NCBI GenBank assembly: GCA_027577595.1
Contig: JANBRJ010000060.1
Span: forward strand, 1 to 64,000
Reading direction: 5' to 3'
DNA from: Coemansia sp. RSA 487
Taxonomy: Eukaryota > Kickxellomycota > Kickxellomycetes > Kickxellales > Kickxellaceae
DNA length: 64,000 nucleotides
Both the position numbers and the translations under genes were made by a program. Numbering within the stretch: position 1 is the first letter of the stretch; the number at the start of each line of letters is the position of its first letter. This document shows positions 1-9,105 of the stretch, piece by piece. Below the pieces are notes generated by a model. It did no database searches. It saw only the letters and a program-made list of their open reading frames with translations, and was not told the DNA's origin.

Positions 1-84
1 GCCCAGGGTGGTGTTCTTCCCAACATCCACGCCACTCTTCTGCCCACGAAGGCCAAGAAGTCCGGCGCTTCGCAGGAGCTCTAA
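1..84 (+). CDS. Histone H2A, C-terminal 27 residues (5' part outside window)
   Basis: The first 27 codons, read in frame 1 and ending at TAA 82-84, give the H2A docking-domain end (AQGGVLPNIHATLLP) followed by a short basic tail and a terminal SQEL. AGGVLPNI is diagnostic of H2A. SQEL is the phosphorylatable SQE motif of H2A.X, which fungi carry on canonical H2A and which Mec1/Tel1-type kinases phosphorylate at DNA breaks. The protein would be a core nucleosome subunit in the nucleus. The start and any introns lie to the left of the window, so neither copy number nor pairing with H2B can be judged. Confidence in the family is high. Confidence 0.95.
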   Translation, partial: AQGGVLPNIHATLLPTKAKKSGASQEL

Positions 85-554
85 GCTGTGGCAGCACGTT
101 TGGCACTATCATTTCTTGCTTAATTGCCCGCGTTGTCATCGTTATTATATTTCACATTTTGTAGCATAATAAAATCAGGCAAATTACACTTTTGCAGTCT
201 CAGTTCTAATATTGAATCGATCTAGTGTTAGTCACGCGTAGGAGCCTGCAGTTATATTCACTTTGTTTACATGTCGTGTTCATGTATTATGTTTTTTACG
301 CTCACATCGACAATATATAACTAGGTGCATTAAAATCAGAAAACTGCATAATCGAAGCTGATAAATTAAATAGCTAATCTAATTTTCGACATGTAAAAGA
401 ATGTTTACGCGTTGAACAGGAAAGCAAACTTCGATTCCTGGGTTTCTCTCAAGAGAAACGCGCCTTTCCCCTCACTATCCCTTTTTTAAATACTTTTTGA
501 GCTTTGCATATTTTTGGTTCTACTTGTACATTATAAAATTATATTTGTTTCGCC
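85..554. other. Intergenic: H2A 3' region and promoter of the KNL2-like gene
   Basis: AT-rich sequence with no supportable ORF. It contains the H2A poly(A) signal and presumably the promoter of the downstream gene, whose ATG lies just after a T-rich leader. I see nothing else in it. Confidence 0.5.
168..173 (+). terminator. Likely poly(A) signal of the H2A gene
   Basis: AATAAA lies 84 bases after the H2A stop codon in an AT-rich stretch. This suggests a polyadenylated histone transcript, as is usual in fungi. It is motif evidence only. Confidence 0.4.
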
Positions 555-3128
555 ATGGACAGACAAAAAAATAAGGACACCTCGAACTTCTTTAGTAGAA
601 TAAGAAACGTCGATGTTTTAAGGTCGCCATACCCGCGGCATTTGACATCAGGTGGACGAGTCGCTGGTGTCGCGGCAGGAACGCGTGCAATTCCGGCAAG
701 TACCTCTCCTAATTACAGCACAGCGCGACCAGCCCCTGTTCATCCAGCCCCGCTGTGGCAAACGCCGGTTTCGCGTCATAACGACCTTGCCATTTCGCCT
801 ACGCACGGTGTTTCTCGTTTTGGTGGTGTTGGGCAGATTGGGGCACCTCAAGTCTCATCCTACCGTCCACCAGCAGAATACCCTAACTCGGTCCAACCAC
901 TAAGATCACGTCCGCGTTCATTCCCCGACCAGCGGTTTATTATGCCAGGAAGCACACTGCCTACCCATTTGCGCTCCGGAAACGCACTCCGTGGCATATC
1001 ATCAAATGCACAGATCTGTGTGCTTCATGGATGGTTTGCATGTGTTGATGTCGAAAAGCGCACCGTCTCTGTGTCTGGAAGCTTTACAAAGACGAGCGGC
1101 AAAGTCGTGCTTCGTCATAGCACTCCAATCGAAAAGGCGCACGATAGCCGTATTCTGATTGCTTCGACTGGAACCATATATCAACTTGCCAGCGCTGCAG
1201 ACCTTGATCTGATGCGTGCAAATGGCTTCCCTGAGAACCTACTGCCTTATTTTGTCGATGGGTTCCCTCGGGACTGGAGGCAGCTGATTGAGAGATACAT
1301 TGCTAGTACTGCTAGCGTTGGACATATTGCAGGACCTTCTCCCAGGGGGAACGATGGTGTTTTACGATCGGGATTCCAGCAATCTCAGCGCCGAGAATCC
1401 TATGATGGCGTTCACCGACGTCTTAGTACAGAGCGAATCGACACTATTACTGAAAGCGATGAGGACTTGTTTGAGTCCCGGCTCCCTATTTCTCCTTCTG
1501 GCTTTAGTACGGGGAATAACAGTAGAAACAGCATGGGTGTTTACCAACCAAGAGGATCCGAATCTAGCTCCAGCCCTGTCAATCGTGGATCAGTATATCG
1601 CACAGGTGCCGACATTTTTGCACAGGGAAGATTTGCTCAGGCCAACTCTAGGTATTCCTCAGACACAGTTGATATAACTAGCAGCAGCACAGTCGGCGGT
1701 CCTACTTATCTCGAGTTGAATGATGATGTAGATGATACATTTAACGCGTTAGATAAGTATGAATCCGAAGAAGATATCGGTAAAGAGAGCACACCAGATG
1801 GCAATGGACTACCTTCGCACCGATCATTGGAGGAGCAAAATAAGGAAGAGCAAGAGGACGATCTATCGACGCAAGGTACTGATGAAAGTACGGTTCACAG
1901 ACTTGGCGGTGCTTTGGATGACATGCGAGTTGAGAAGGAGTCACTTGTGCCGCTGCACTCGTCTTCGGATCATAACGGTGGCTCTGTTTCGAAAGGTACC
2001 ATTGCTACCAGAAACAAAGGGCAGCAACAACAAATCGGAGAAAACAACAACCCTGATGGGAAGGAAAACGAAGCAAGCACAGATAAAGACCTTTCAGGAA
2101 TACAGGAAAGGAGGAAGGATACTCCGACAAGAAAGCCTCGAGGAGCAAAGCAACAACGCCCCATGTCAAGTAAACGAGGCGCTCGTAGGATTATAGAGAC
2201 ATCCGATGATTCTTGCCAGCTGTCGGCTGAGGGTGTATCTAATGACGAGAGTGACAACGAGCCGTTATCCACTAAAATGGTACCGTCGACAGCTAATCGA
2301 ACGCCGTTTAGTTCTCGCAGGATATCTGGGCAAAGATCCGCTACGGTTACAAGATCAACACGGCGAACCACGCTATTGGAGACACCTACAAAGCCCGCCT
2401 TAAGGGTCAAGACCCCAAATTCTGCTCCTTCCGGTCGGATAAGAAGAAACAAGGCAGATATCAGCGACAAGAAGACTAGTGAAAGACAACAAGGAAAGGG
2501 AGCTAATCCTAGAGACAAAAGCACTGCCGCAAAGCCTGGCGAAGTATATGATAGCAGCTCTGATTTTGCTTCCGAGAAGCGGTCAAGCTCAGCAGCTGAA
2601 AATTGGAACGTTAAAGTCGATCCAGCTTCTCCAGAGGAGGACCTCGATATAGATGAATCCACCACAAAGACATCCAGCGAGTTAAACACACCATCAAAAG
2701 GATCCAAAGACAACGGCTCGGCTGCTTTAAGCAAGACACCATCGGATTTGAGCATGACAACGCCAAAGCGCAAGAAAGGCCGGAATTATTTCCGATACAA
2801 AGAGCTGCCAGGACCATCGATATCAGTCACTCGCTCTGGGAGAAAGGTACGTCGTCCAAATGAGTGGTGGGCAAATGCGCAGGAGCATCTATCGACTGGA
2901 CACAAAGAGTCTGACATAAAATACAAGTGGGGGACTGGTGATCCTGTTCTAGTCAAAGGTGATAAACGTGTAAAGCTATCGGACTATTACAAGCAGAGCG
3001 ACGGTGCCGATCTTCGTACAGATGACCAGAGCAGCGAATCCGCAGATGAAATCGACAACTTGGCGGACAACTCTGATGACGATCTGGCCGCTACTTCGAT
3101 CAAAACATTGGATGGTTCTAGCAAGTAG
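555..3128 (+). CDS. KNL2/M18BP1-like centromere protein with SANTA domain and CENP-C-like motif
   Basis: 857-aa intronless ORF. Residues about 153-247 match the SANTA domain: W at the start (VLHGWF), a central G (VSVSGSF), then TGTIYQL and FVDGFPRDW at its end. This is the fold of Mis18-binding protein 1 and plant/nematode KNL2. Near the C terminus (about residues 758-772) TRSGRKVRRPNEWW fits the CENP-C motif R-S-x-R-x4-P-x2-[YW]-W that binds CENP-A nucleosomes. Between the two lies a long Ser/Asp/basic, low-complexity region; I see no SANT/Myb domain. In other lineages this family brings Mis18 and the CENP-A loader to centromeres; that role here is inference. Model yeasts lack the family. 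The start is the first ATG of the frame, after a T-rich leader. It converges on the thioesterase gene. Confidence 0.8.
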   Translation: MDRQKNKDTSNFFSRIRNVDVLRSPYPRHLTSGGRVAGVAAGTRAIPASTSPNYSTARPAPVHPAPLWQTPVSRHNDLAISPTHGVSRFGGVGQIGAPQVSSYRPPAEYPNSVQPLRSRPRSFPDQRFIMPGSTLPTHLRSGNALRGISSNAQICVLHGWFACVDVEKRTVSVSGSFTKTSGKVVLRHSTPIEKAHDSRILIASTGTIYQLASAADLDLMRANGFPENLLPYFVDGFPRDWRQLIERYIASTASVGHIAGPSPRGNDGVLRSGFQQSQRRESYDGVHRRLSTERIDTITESDEDLFESRLPISPSGFSTGNNSRNSMGVYQPRGSESSSSPVNRGSVYRTGADIFAQGRFAQANSRYSSDTVDITSSSTVGGPTYLELNDDVDDTFNALDKYESEEDIGKESTPDGNGLPSHRSLEEQNKEEQEDDLSTQGTDESTVHRLGGALDDMRVEKESLVPLHSSSDHNGGSVSKGTIATRNKGQQQQIGENNNPDGKENEASTDKDLSGIQERRKDTPTRKPRGAKQQRPMSSKRGARRIIETSDDSCQLSAEGVSNDESDNEPLSTKMVPSTANRTPFSSRRISGQRSATVTRSTRRTTLLETPTKPALRVKTPNSAPSGRIRRNKADISDKKTSERQQGKGANPRDKSTAAKPGEVYDSSSDFASEKRSSSAAENWNVKVDPASPEEDLDIDESTTKTSSELNTPSKGSKDNGSAALSKTPSDLSMTTPKRKKGRNYFRYKELPGPSISVTRSGRKVRRPNEWWANAQEHLSTGHKESDIKYKWGTGDPVLVKGDKRVKLSDYYKQSDGADLRTDDQSSESADEIDNLADNSDDDLAATSIKTLDGSSK

Positions 3129-3277
3129 CTAAACGACTTTACCACGTGTCTACGGAGTTTATGTCCAGATATTTATTGTTAAAGCTTTTCTATATTTGAA
3201 AACATACGTATGTAAAACCGAGAGTACCTTTTTTTTGCAAATATTGCATGATTTTGGAAACATACATCATATGCGCT

Positions 3278-4327
3278 CTACAGTCTGCTTGTTGGGACTG
3301 GGACTGTGAACGTGGTTTTTAGCGTTGTACAGATCTTTGGACCATGCGTGAGCTTTGCCATGACAACAACCTTGTTTGCTGATACATCCTCTACAATTGC
3401 ATCGACAGCAATGTCCTTGCTTTCTGACGTAACCCCGTTGCGGTAGTTAATGTCTCTGACAGAGGCAAAGCTTGAACGCTTGCTGATTCCGGTGGCCTTT
3501 GACAAAAGAAGTTCTGATACATTGTACAGAACAGTCGCAAGTATACCGCCATGTACGTGGTTCGGCGGGCCATTTAAATTGTCTCTGAAATCGACCAGCG
3601 CCACAACCCGTCGCTTACTGGCGCTAAATAAACCAGCTTTGTGGTTAACCAAGCCATGTGGAAGGATGTTCATCACTTGACTCAGGCCGTGTAGGTCAGA
3701 GGCATCCAGGGCCTGTGCATCTGACTCGTCAAGCAGAGGCATTGGTAGATTGCGGACAGTGCCATATTCTTTATCGTGCTTGCTTTTGAGCTTGGCAGCA
3801 ACATCATTCAAGGGGATGAATACAAAAGTTGCGCGTGCAAGTAGCAGCTGTTTTCCAGACTCGGCATCGTAGAGAGGACATTCAACTGTGGCTTTGCGTT
3901 TAGTTAATTTGATCGCATGAGCGTCAAAGTAGAATTGACGGGCTGAGGGGGAGGAACCAGTCCTTGCTATGTTCAAGTTGACAGTGAAGCCAAGGTGGAA
4001 TTGGTTGTCGTTTAGTATTGCGACTAGCCTCGTGGCAAGCTCAGCAGTTACATCATCGAGAAGCGAAAGAAGAGTCGTTTCCTGGACAGCTTCGCTTTGC
4101 GGAAGCTGATCAGATCTGTTGAACATCCAGAATCCGAGCTGGTGTTTGGCTGAGGGAGAGTACCAGTATGTCGGATATGCAATTGCATTGGTGCCAACTA
4201 TGCGGCTTCGTACAAACTGTGCGTCGCTTTTTTCCCATAGAGCATGCAGATCTACGGGGATGAGATCTGTAAATGCATCAACTCGGTGCTGAATATCACT
4301 ATGAATTCTCCTGGGTGCATTGTTCAT
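3278..4327 (-). CDS. Double-hotdog acyl-CoA thioesterase-like protein
   Basis: 349 aa from the ATG at 4327 (MNNAPRR). The open frame extends 42 codons further upstream, but that part is Phe/Cys-rich and looks like leader, so I use the internal start. The C-terminal half (about residues 200-345) is a hotdog domain with NHVHGG, the PaaI/THEM4-type HGG signature, followed by the long helix and strands ending in LKTTFTVPV. The first half (about 70-190) reads as a second, divergent hotdog lacking HGG, ending in LLLARATFVF. Tandem hotdog arrangement is typical of acyl-CoA thioesterases. Substrate and compartment cannot be told; no clear targeting signal is visible. Converges with the KNL2-like gene, with about 150 bases between stops. 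Confidence 0.65.
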   Translation of the reverse strand: MNNAPRRIHSDIQHRVDAFTDLIPVDLHALWEKSDAQFVRSRIVGTNAIAYPTYWYSPSAKHQLGFWMFNRSDQLPQSEAVQETTLLSLLDDVTAELATRLVAILNDNQFHLGFTVNLNIARTGSSPSARQFYFDAHAIKLTKRKATVECPLYDAESGKQLLLARATFVFIPLNDVAAKLKSKHDKEYGTVRNLPMPLLDESDAQALDASDLHGLSQVMNILPHGLVNHKAGLFSASKRRVVALVDFRDNLNGPPNHVHGGILATVLYNVSELLLSKATGISKRSSFASVRDINYRNGVTSESKDIAVDAIVEDVSANKVVVMAKLTHGPKICTTLKTTFTVPVPTSRL

Positions 4328-4968
4328 GGTTTCTGGCTCTGCTGCTATTTTGCAAATGAAAAAAAAGCAATGTGGCCTACTTTTCTCAGATAGATAACAC
4401 GGGATAAAAATGAAAGACAAAAATTGGAAGATAAAGGATGCTGCTGGATGCAACGCGGCTTCCTTACCTTTTTATGTTGAAAGCGTCGGTAAGCTTCATT
4501 AGTCTACTAGCACATGTCAAAGAAATCCAACCACAGCATCTGAAAGAGGTTTTTTTGTACCTGAAATCGAAACTGGAGGCCAATGGAAGCTTGTTGATGG
4601 TGGAAAAGGCAGTTGTGATAGTCTCACCTCGGAGCCAATCTGCGTTTCGTTGTCCCGAATATATTTTTCAGCTTTTGGTTTTCTGGAGCACATTAGTGTT
4701 TGCACACATTGCAGGTTTACAGATCTCTGCATTTTTCCATGATGTCAACACTGCAGCTCTTAGTATCTGATTACGCCAGTGTTCGGACTTTTGTTGTCTT
4801 TTTGCAACAATCAAACTAGATAAAGGAAAAACACCGATGCTGAATTGATTGCACTTCACACTTCTTGTCTTTGAACTGTGGTATTTTGACATTTTAATTC
4901 TTTTTGTTCGCGAATTAGCCTTTTGTTTCGCTTATAACTGCGCCGTATTTATAACAACACCGCTAAGA
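4328..4968. other. Intergenic, divergent promoter region
   Basis: 641 bases between the divergent thioesterase and cytochrome b5-like genes. Short open frames on both strands (about 70-110 codons) have no recognisable domain or coding character. A non-coding 5' exon of either gene could lie here but cannot be supported. Confidence 0.4.
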
Positions 4969-5313
4969 ATGAGCAGCGAACACGTCAAAGAGTATACGCT
5001 CAAGGAGCTAAGCAAGTACAATGGCGAAGACGAAAGCAAGCCCATCCTGCTTGGGATCAACTACAATGTATACGACGTAACACCGGGTGCAAAGTTCTAC
5101 GGAAAGGGCGGCTCGTATTCGCTATTTGCTGGTCGCGACTGCACACACAACTTTGCCATCGGGTCGGTCAACAAAGATGACCTGCCAGCTATTGACTCGG
5201 ATCCCGTGGATCTGCAAACATACACTGAGGACCAGCAGAAGGCTGCACAGAACTGGCAGGAACGGCTGTCGCAAAAGTACAAAGCCGTTGGCAAGCTGGT
5301 CAAGGCAGAGTAG
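4969..5313 (+). CDS. Small cytochrome b5-like (MAPR family) heme/steroid-binding protein
   Basis: 114 aa from the ATG at 4969 (MSSEHVKEYTLKEL). The upstream in-frame extension is hydrophobic and unlike the family, so I do not include it. The whole protein is one membrane-associated progesterone receptor/cytochrome b5-like domain: YTLKELSKYNG, then LLGINYNVYDVT, the Tyr-rich loop FYGKGGSYSLFAGRD, and the C-terminal W..RLSQKYKAVGKL. The tyrosines of this loop coordinate heme in the family. With no transmembrane segment from this start, it should be soluble. It is the smaller of two MAPR-type genes in the window; the other, at 29967, is membrane-anchored and closer to Dap1/PGRMC1. Neudesin-like is an alternative label. 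Confidence 0.8.
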   Translation: MSSEHVKEYTLKELSKYNGEDESKPILLGINYNVYDVTPGAKFYGKGGSYSLFAGRDCTHNFAIGSVNKDDLPAIDSDPVDLQTYTEDQQKAAQNWQERLSQKYKAVGKLVKAE

Positions 5314-5599
5314 ATTGATGCTGCCACACAATTATACATTCCACAGTAGCAAGGATGCACTTTGCAGCCATATTTTGTAACGTACAATTTTTATCAATAA
5401 GTTGGAGTGTTCCGGAAGAAAACACTAGATAAGCTAGGCATTAGATGCCTTGAGCACAAGCGATGCGAGCAACAAAAGGAAAACGTGGAAGGGAAGGGGG
5501 GTAAAAACAGGAAGAATTAAGAACGAAAAGTTAAGCGCAACATAACAACGCATAAAGTAAAGGAAACGCATTCAAAGGCAACGCAAAAATGCCCCCAGG

Positions 5600-7654
5600 C
5601 TAACAGGAAAACGCGTGGCGGAGGTTGCTGAATGCACACTGGTGGAAGAAGTTTGTGCTGCGCACATAGCGGGCCCCAGCCTGGTTGCTTTCGATCTTTT
5701 CGAACAGCCGGACCGTGTACAGGCGGATTGCTGGTGCTGGGTGGTAGAACCCGTACGCCAGTGGCTGCAATCCGCCCTGGCTCTGCGGCAGCGATGCCAG
5801 CAGCTCCGTAACCTGCTCGTCGGTCACCACCTGGTCATCGAGCCGCCTGTAGATCGCCTCGACCTCGTTCACGTCCAGGTTGGTTGAGTTGCGCAGGCAA
5901 TACACCATGTGCGGAATGTCGATTTCGCGGACAAAGCTGTTTGCCTGCATTGACTGGAAGTCAGCAGCCGCGTTGTGGTACGCCTGCGTGCCGATAAAGC
6001 CCTCGATGCGACTCTGGTAAAAGGCCATCTCGCGCTCTCTGATTTCCTTGTCGCCAGGGGAGATCGAATATCCATCTATGCCGGGCTTTTCTGCCGCGGC
6101 GATCATCGCGGTGTCGCCAAGACTCGTGACCCCGTCGCGCTCATACTCGTACAGCGGAACCAACGACATAAACCGCCGCACATAGTTCTCGACCTTTGCA
6201 CGGATGGCCACTTCACCATAGTGGCGCTCAATCGCTAGCATCAAGTCCTGGATGAACTCGGTGTCCAGGTTGTTCCACTTGTCAGGCTTGCCGTCACGCG
6301 AAGAGAACGAGCGGTTGCGTGAAAGGGACACCGAGTCCAGACTGCGCCGCAGAGACTCCGTCTGAGACTTCGACTGCCCTGCAGCGGATCCTGGTGGAAG
6401 AGTGAGTGCAGGACTAACCGTGATCTTGCCAGTGTTGATGTTGCACAGCAGGTCCCACCACTCCGGGTGCTCCTCAAATGCCGGGTTTGTGACTCCTGCT
6501 ATATATCCTGAGAATGACAGGAGCGTATCCAGATTTGTTAGGTTCGTGTATGGAAACGCGCGGTTGGCAAACCCGCGCAAAATCCCGCCACCACCGCTTC
6601 CAAGCGCAACAGCAGACAGAACGTAGTTGGAAACCTCGCCTGCTGGCTTCCCATGGCCTAGGAATATAATGCGTTTCTGTGTCAGCAGTCCGTTCATGAG
6701 CAGAATAATTGGGTGTGTATATTGGCCGCTCGATTCAAGATGCGGGTGATTGATCTTGTTACTTGATCCCGATGGCAGTGAGCCGGAGAACGTGGTAAGC
6801 AGCTGGATAAGCGAAAAATCTCCAATCTCTTCGGGGTACACTGTCATTGGAACACGGATCGGCAGCTTTACCCCCGAATACACAACTTCAGTGTCAAAAA
6901 AGCGCCGGTCCTTGTTGCGTGTGGACGGCGCACGAATGCGACTGGGGTTGGTTTCCGAAACAGTGCCCCGGCGTGCTGTTGCTCCCGAATCCTCGCTGGC
7001 CGATGCTGCAAAGTCCGTAAGCACAGAGTCATTATGTGCGTTATCGAGCCGCTCCGTTTCGTGTGCCAGGCTGTCCAACTGCCGCCGCCGCTTAGCTTCT
7101 AGCTGGACAAAGCGTTCCTCAAACATGTTTTGGTCGTCAGAGAACCTAAGAATTGTTGTTTCATGGCGGCTGAGCCGAGGCATGCACGATAGATCCATCT
7201 GGTTTGTGGATTTGTAGAGTTCTGCAAGCGTCTCTTCCGTTGATGCGCGGTAGTAGTTTTCGAGCGCAAGCATCAGAGTTGCTTGGTAGATATGGATGAA
7301 ACGGTGACGCGTGCACACCGCCATCGCCTTGACAACCGCGCCTCGCCTTACCTCCTTGTCGTGCTTTGTGCGCACAAGATTGAGTACATACAAGAGGGGA
7401 GGACCGCCCTCAGGTATCTTTCCAGACTCGTCCTGCGCCTTTTGGTTTAGGAAAAACATGGTCCAGTCGCTCTCGCGAGCATGCGCTCCGTCGGGCAGCA
7501 TGAGTTCGGCCAGGTGCGAGTCGTCGGCACCAGTGGGTCGTGGGTACTGGTGTTTCAGAATGGCTCCTCTATCAATGTCGAATTCGGCAAGGAGAATGTA
7601 CTCGACATTACGCTGCTCCATCCCATCTTCGTCAACACTAGTGCTGCAGGCCAT
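5600..7654 (-). CDS. Afi1/SPA-type DENN-domain protein (Arf3 docking, polarity)
   Basis: 684 aa from the ATG at 7654 (MACSTSVDEDG). The frame runs 25 codons further but only through a CTTTT repeat, so that part is leader. The N terminus VEYILLAEFDIDRGAILKHQ with PDGAHARESDWTMFFLN is typical of the Afi1 Arf3-docking domain (upstream-DENN like). The middle holds the SPA/DENN core, with LMNGLLTQKRIIFLGHGKP, FPYTNLTNLDTLL and GVTNPAFEEHPEWWDLL. The C-terminal part is helical. In budding yeast Afi1 links the small GTPase Arf3 to polarity; in Ashbya its relatives stabilise the polarity axis. The same role here is inference. Upstream it is divergent from NDUFB9; downstream it converges with the MAPR gene. 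Confidence 0.8.
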   Translation of the reverse strand: MACSTSVDEDGMEQRNVEYILLAEFDIDRGAILKHQYPRPTGADDSHLAELMLPDGAHARESDWTMFFLNQKAQDESGKIPEGGPPLLYVLNLVRTKHDKEVRRGAVVKAMAVCTRHRFIHIYQATLMLALENYYRASTEETLAELYKSTNQMDLSCMPRLSRHETTILRFSDDQNMFEERFVQLEAKRRRQLDSLAHETERLDNAHNDSVLTDFAASASEDSGATARRGTVSETNPSRIRAPSTRNKDRRFFDTEVVYSGVKLPIRVPMTVYPEEIGDFSLIQLLTTFSGSLPSGSSNKINHPHLESSGQYTHPIILLMNGLLTQKRIIFLGHGKPAGEVSNYVLSAVALGSGGGGILRGFANRAFPYTNLTNLDTLLSFSGYIAGVTNPAFEEHPEWWDLLCNINTGKITVSPALTLPPGSAAGQSKSQTESLRRSLDSVSLSRNRSFSSRDGKPDKWNNLDTEFIQDLMLAIERHYGEVAIRAKVENYVRRFMSLVPLYEYERDGVTSLGDTAMIAAAEKPGIDGYSISPGDKEIREREMAFYQSRIEGFIGTQAYHNAAADFQSMQANSFVREIDIPHMVYCLRNSTNLDVNEVEAIYRRLDDQVVTDEQVTELLASLPQSQGGLQPLAYGFYHPAPAIRLYTVRLFEKIESNQAGARYVRSTNFFHQCAFSNLRHAFSC

Positions 7655-7682
7655 GAGGCTGTAGTGTGTATGCGTCAGGAGG

Positions 7683-7711
7683 AAAAGAAAAGAAAAGAAA
7701 AGAAAAGAAAA
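7683..7711. repeat. (AAAAG)n pentanucleotide microsatellite in a 5' leader
   Basis: Nearly six copies of AAAAG, reading CTTTT in the direction of the Afi1-like gene. It lies 29 bases upstream of that gene's ATG, so it is probably in the 5' UTR or core promoter, and its copy number may vary between strains. Confidence 0.85.
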
Positions 7712-8215
7712 CAACCAGCAAACACGCAAAAAGAAGGAAAAGGAATCCAGTGATACGGTAGAGTAAATGCAAACAGGTGGAATTCAGCAAGAGTTAAGCA
7801 AAAGTCAAGAATAAAAATAAACAAAAGGAAAGGAGCACACATCAACGTATCACTGCTTTAGCTCTGCTGCATCCAAGACATGCAGCCAGGGAAAAGAGCA
7901 CAGGAAGTGACAGGGGCAACGCATTCACGCTCAAAACAATCAAGGTAGGCAGCAAACAAGGCAGATGAAATGGACCGCGTGTTTTGGGTGGACCACAATG
8001 AGGCCTGTTGTATCCACGGCTTGGTTGGCTCGCTATTAAGCCGCGGCTCGATCGACTCAGAGCATATCTCATTTTTCATTTTTGCCTGTAGATAAGTGTT
8101 TGGGAATTTGCACTTTGCGCTTTTCTATTTATATTCTGTTGTCCTGTGCTTATTGTACTTTTCTTCGTTCATTGCTGTTATTAATCAGAGCCACGAAAGC
8201 ACATTGCCTTGCAAA
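7712..8215. other. Divergent intergenic region, Afi1-like / NDUFB9
   Basis: No supportable gene. It should contain both divergent promoters. The part next to NDUFB9 is a T/C-rich leader. Confidence 0.4.
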
Positions 8216-8506
8216 ATGTCCGCACATAGGAACTACGTTCGCAGCCTCTACAAGAAAGCGCTCAACACATCTCTTGATTGGTACCCCAATAGATTCCAGT
8301 GGCGCCCTATCGCTCTGCAAATCCGGGCGGAGTTCGAGGCCCATCGCGGTGAATCCAGCCCTGTGCGGATTCAACAGCTGGTGCGCGAGACTGAGGATGC
8401 GCTTGAAGAGTACCAGCACCCACTTCCGTACAAATACATGACTGCTCCTGGTGGCACAAAGTACGAGCGCAACAAGTGGTTTGAGGACAACATGACTCCC
8501 CTATAA
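8216..8506 (+). CDS. Complex I LYR subunit NDUFB9 (LYRM3)
   Basis: 96 aa from the ATG at 8216; 40 upstream in-frame codons are a hydrophobic leader and left out. VRSLYKKAL near the N terminus is the LYR-type motif (LYK here, as in animal NDUFB9). It is followed by a three-helix bundle and then the NDUFB9 signature HPLPYKYMTAPGGTKYERN. This subunit sits in the distal membrane arm of mitochondrial NADH:ubiquinone oxidoreductase, where LYR proteins bind acyl-ACP. The protein is shorter than the animal subunit and lacks its C-terminal extension. Its presence implies that the organism has complex I, unlike budding and fission yeast. Confidence 0.88.
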   Translation: MSAHRNYVRSLYKKALNTSLDWYPNRFQWRPIALQIRAEFEAHRGESSPVRIQQLVRETEDALEEYQHPLPYKYMTAPGGTKYERNKWFEDNMTPL

Positions 8507-9105
8507 GTCAGAGACGGGAGAAATGAAGGAGGGAAGTACTTGTACTTTCAATTTTTTTTAGATGCATTCAAGTAAATAAAGCGTAATCCAGCTATCGATC
8601 ATAAGATCAGTTTGGTTCTTTGGTAGGGTTGCCAAATTCGGTAGACAATACGGAAACTCAGTTGGTTTTGTGCACAAGGCTTGATCAAAAGCTATGGTTG
8701 AAGTGTTGCTCCAAAAAAAAGGACTGCAACTGGGAACGGAGTCTTGTCGGCATTTCAGAGACACTAGAATCCGAGGATATAAGCTGATTAGCGGATTCTG
8801 TCGCCTTCAAAGCATCGGTTCGGACACGGGCGGACATGTGGGCCATCATCGTCGGATATGAAATACAGGATAGGGGGACAGAATAAGCCTTTGGGTTTCA
8901 CCATTTGTATTTGACGAATTTTGGCGTGGGTAGGTTGATTTATAAGCTAGCACTGTCTTGGCACAGCGTATATAAAACGGGCATATCTCTTCCTTTATAC
9001 TTGTATTTTCTCTAGAGGTTACAATATTATTATTATATCCCATCAGTTATTTGTAACAACGAAACGGAACGAAACGAAACAAAACGAATTGAAACAAATA
9101 CCAGA
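8507..9105. other. Intergenic region with promoter of the quinone oxidoreductase gene
   Basis: No supportable gene. The right part carries a TATA box (8969-8977) and, just before the ATG, an imperfect run of GAAAC/GAAAT-like pentamers (about 9060-9098) that would lie in the leader. Confidence 0.5.
8969..8977 (+). promoter_or_regulatory. TATA box, quinone oxidoreductase gene
   Basis: TATATAAAA lies 129 bases before the ATG at 9106, a usual fungal spacing, with no other TATA match nearby. Confidence 0.5.

Noticed and set aside
1970-2773. 267-codon minus-strand frame inside the KNL2-like gene
   Set aside because: Ser/Leu-rich shadow of the low-complexity region.
4438-4770. 110-codon plus-strand frame between thioesterase and MAPR gene
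   Set aside because: Hydrophobic but without family pattern, overlapping the divergent leader; not supported.
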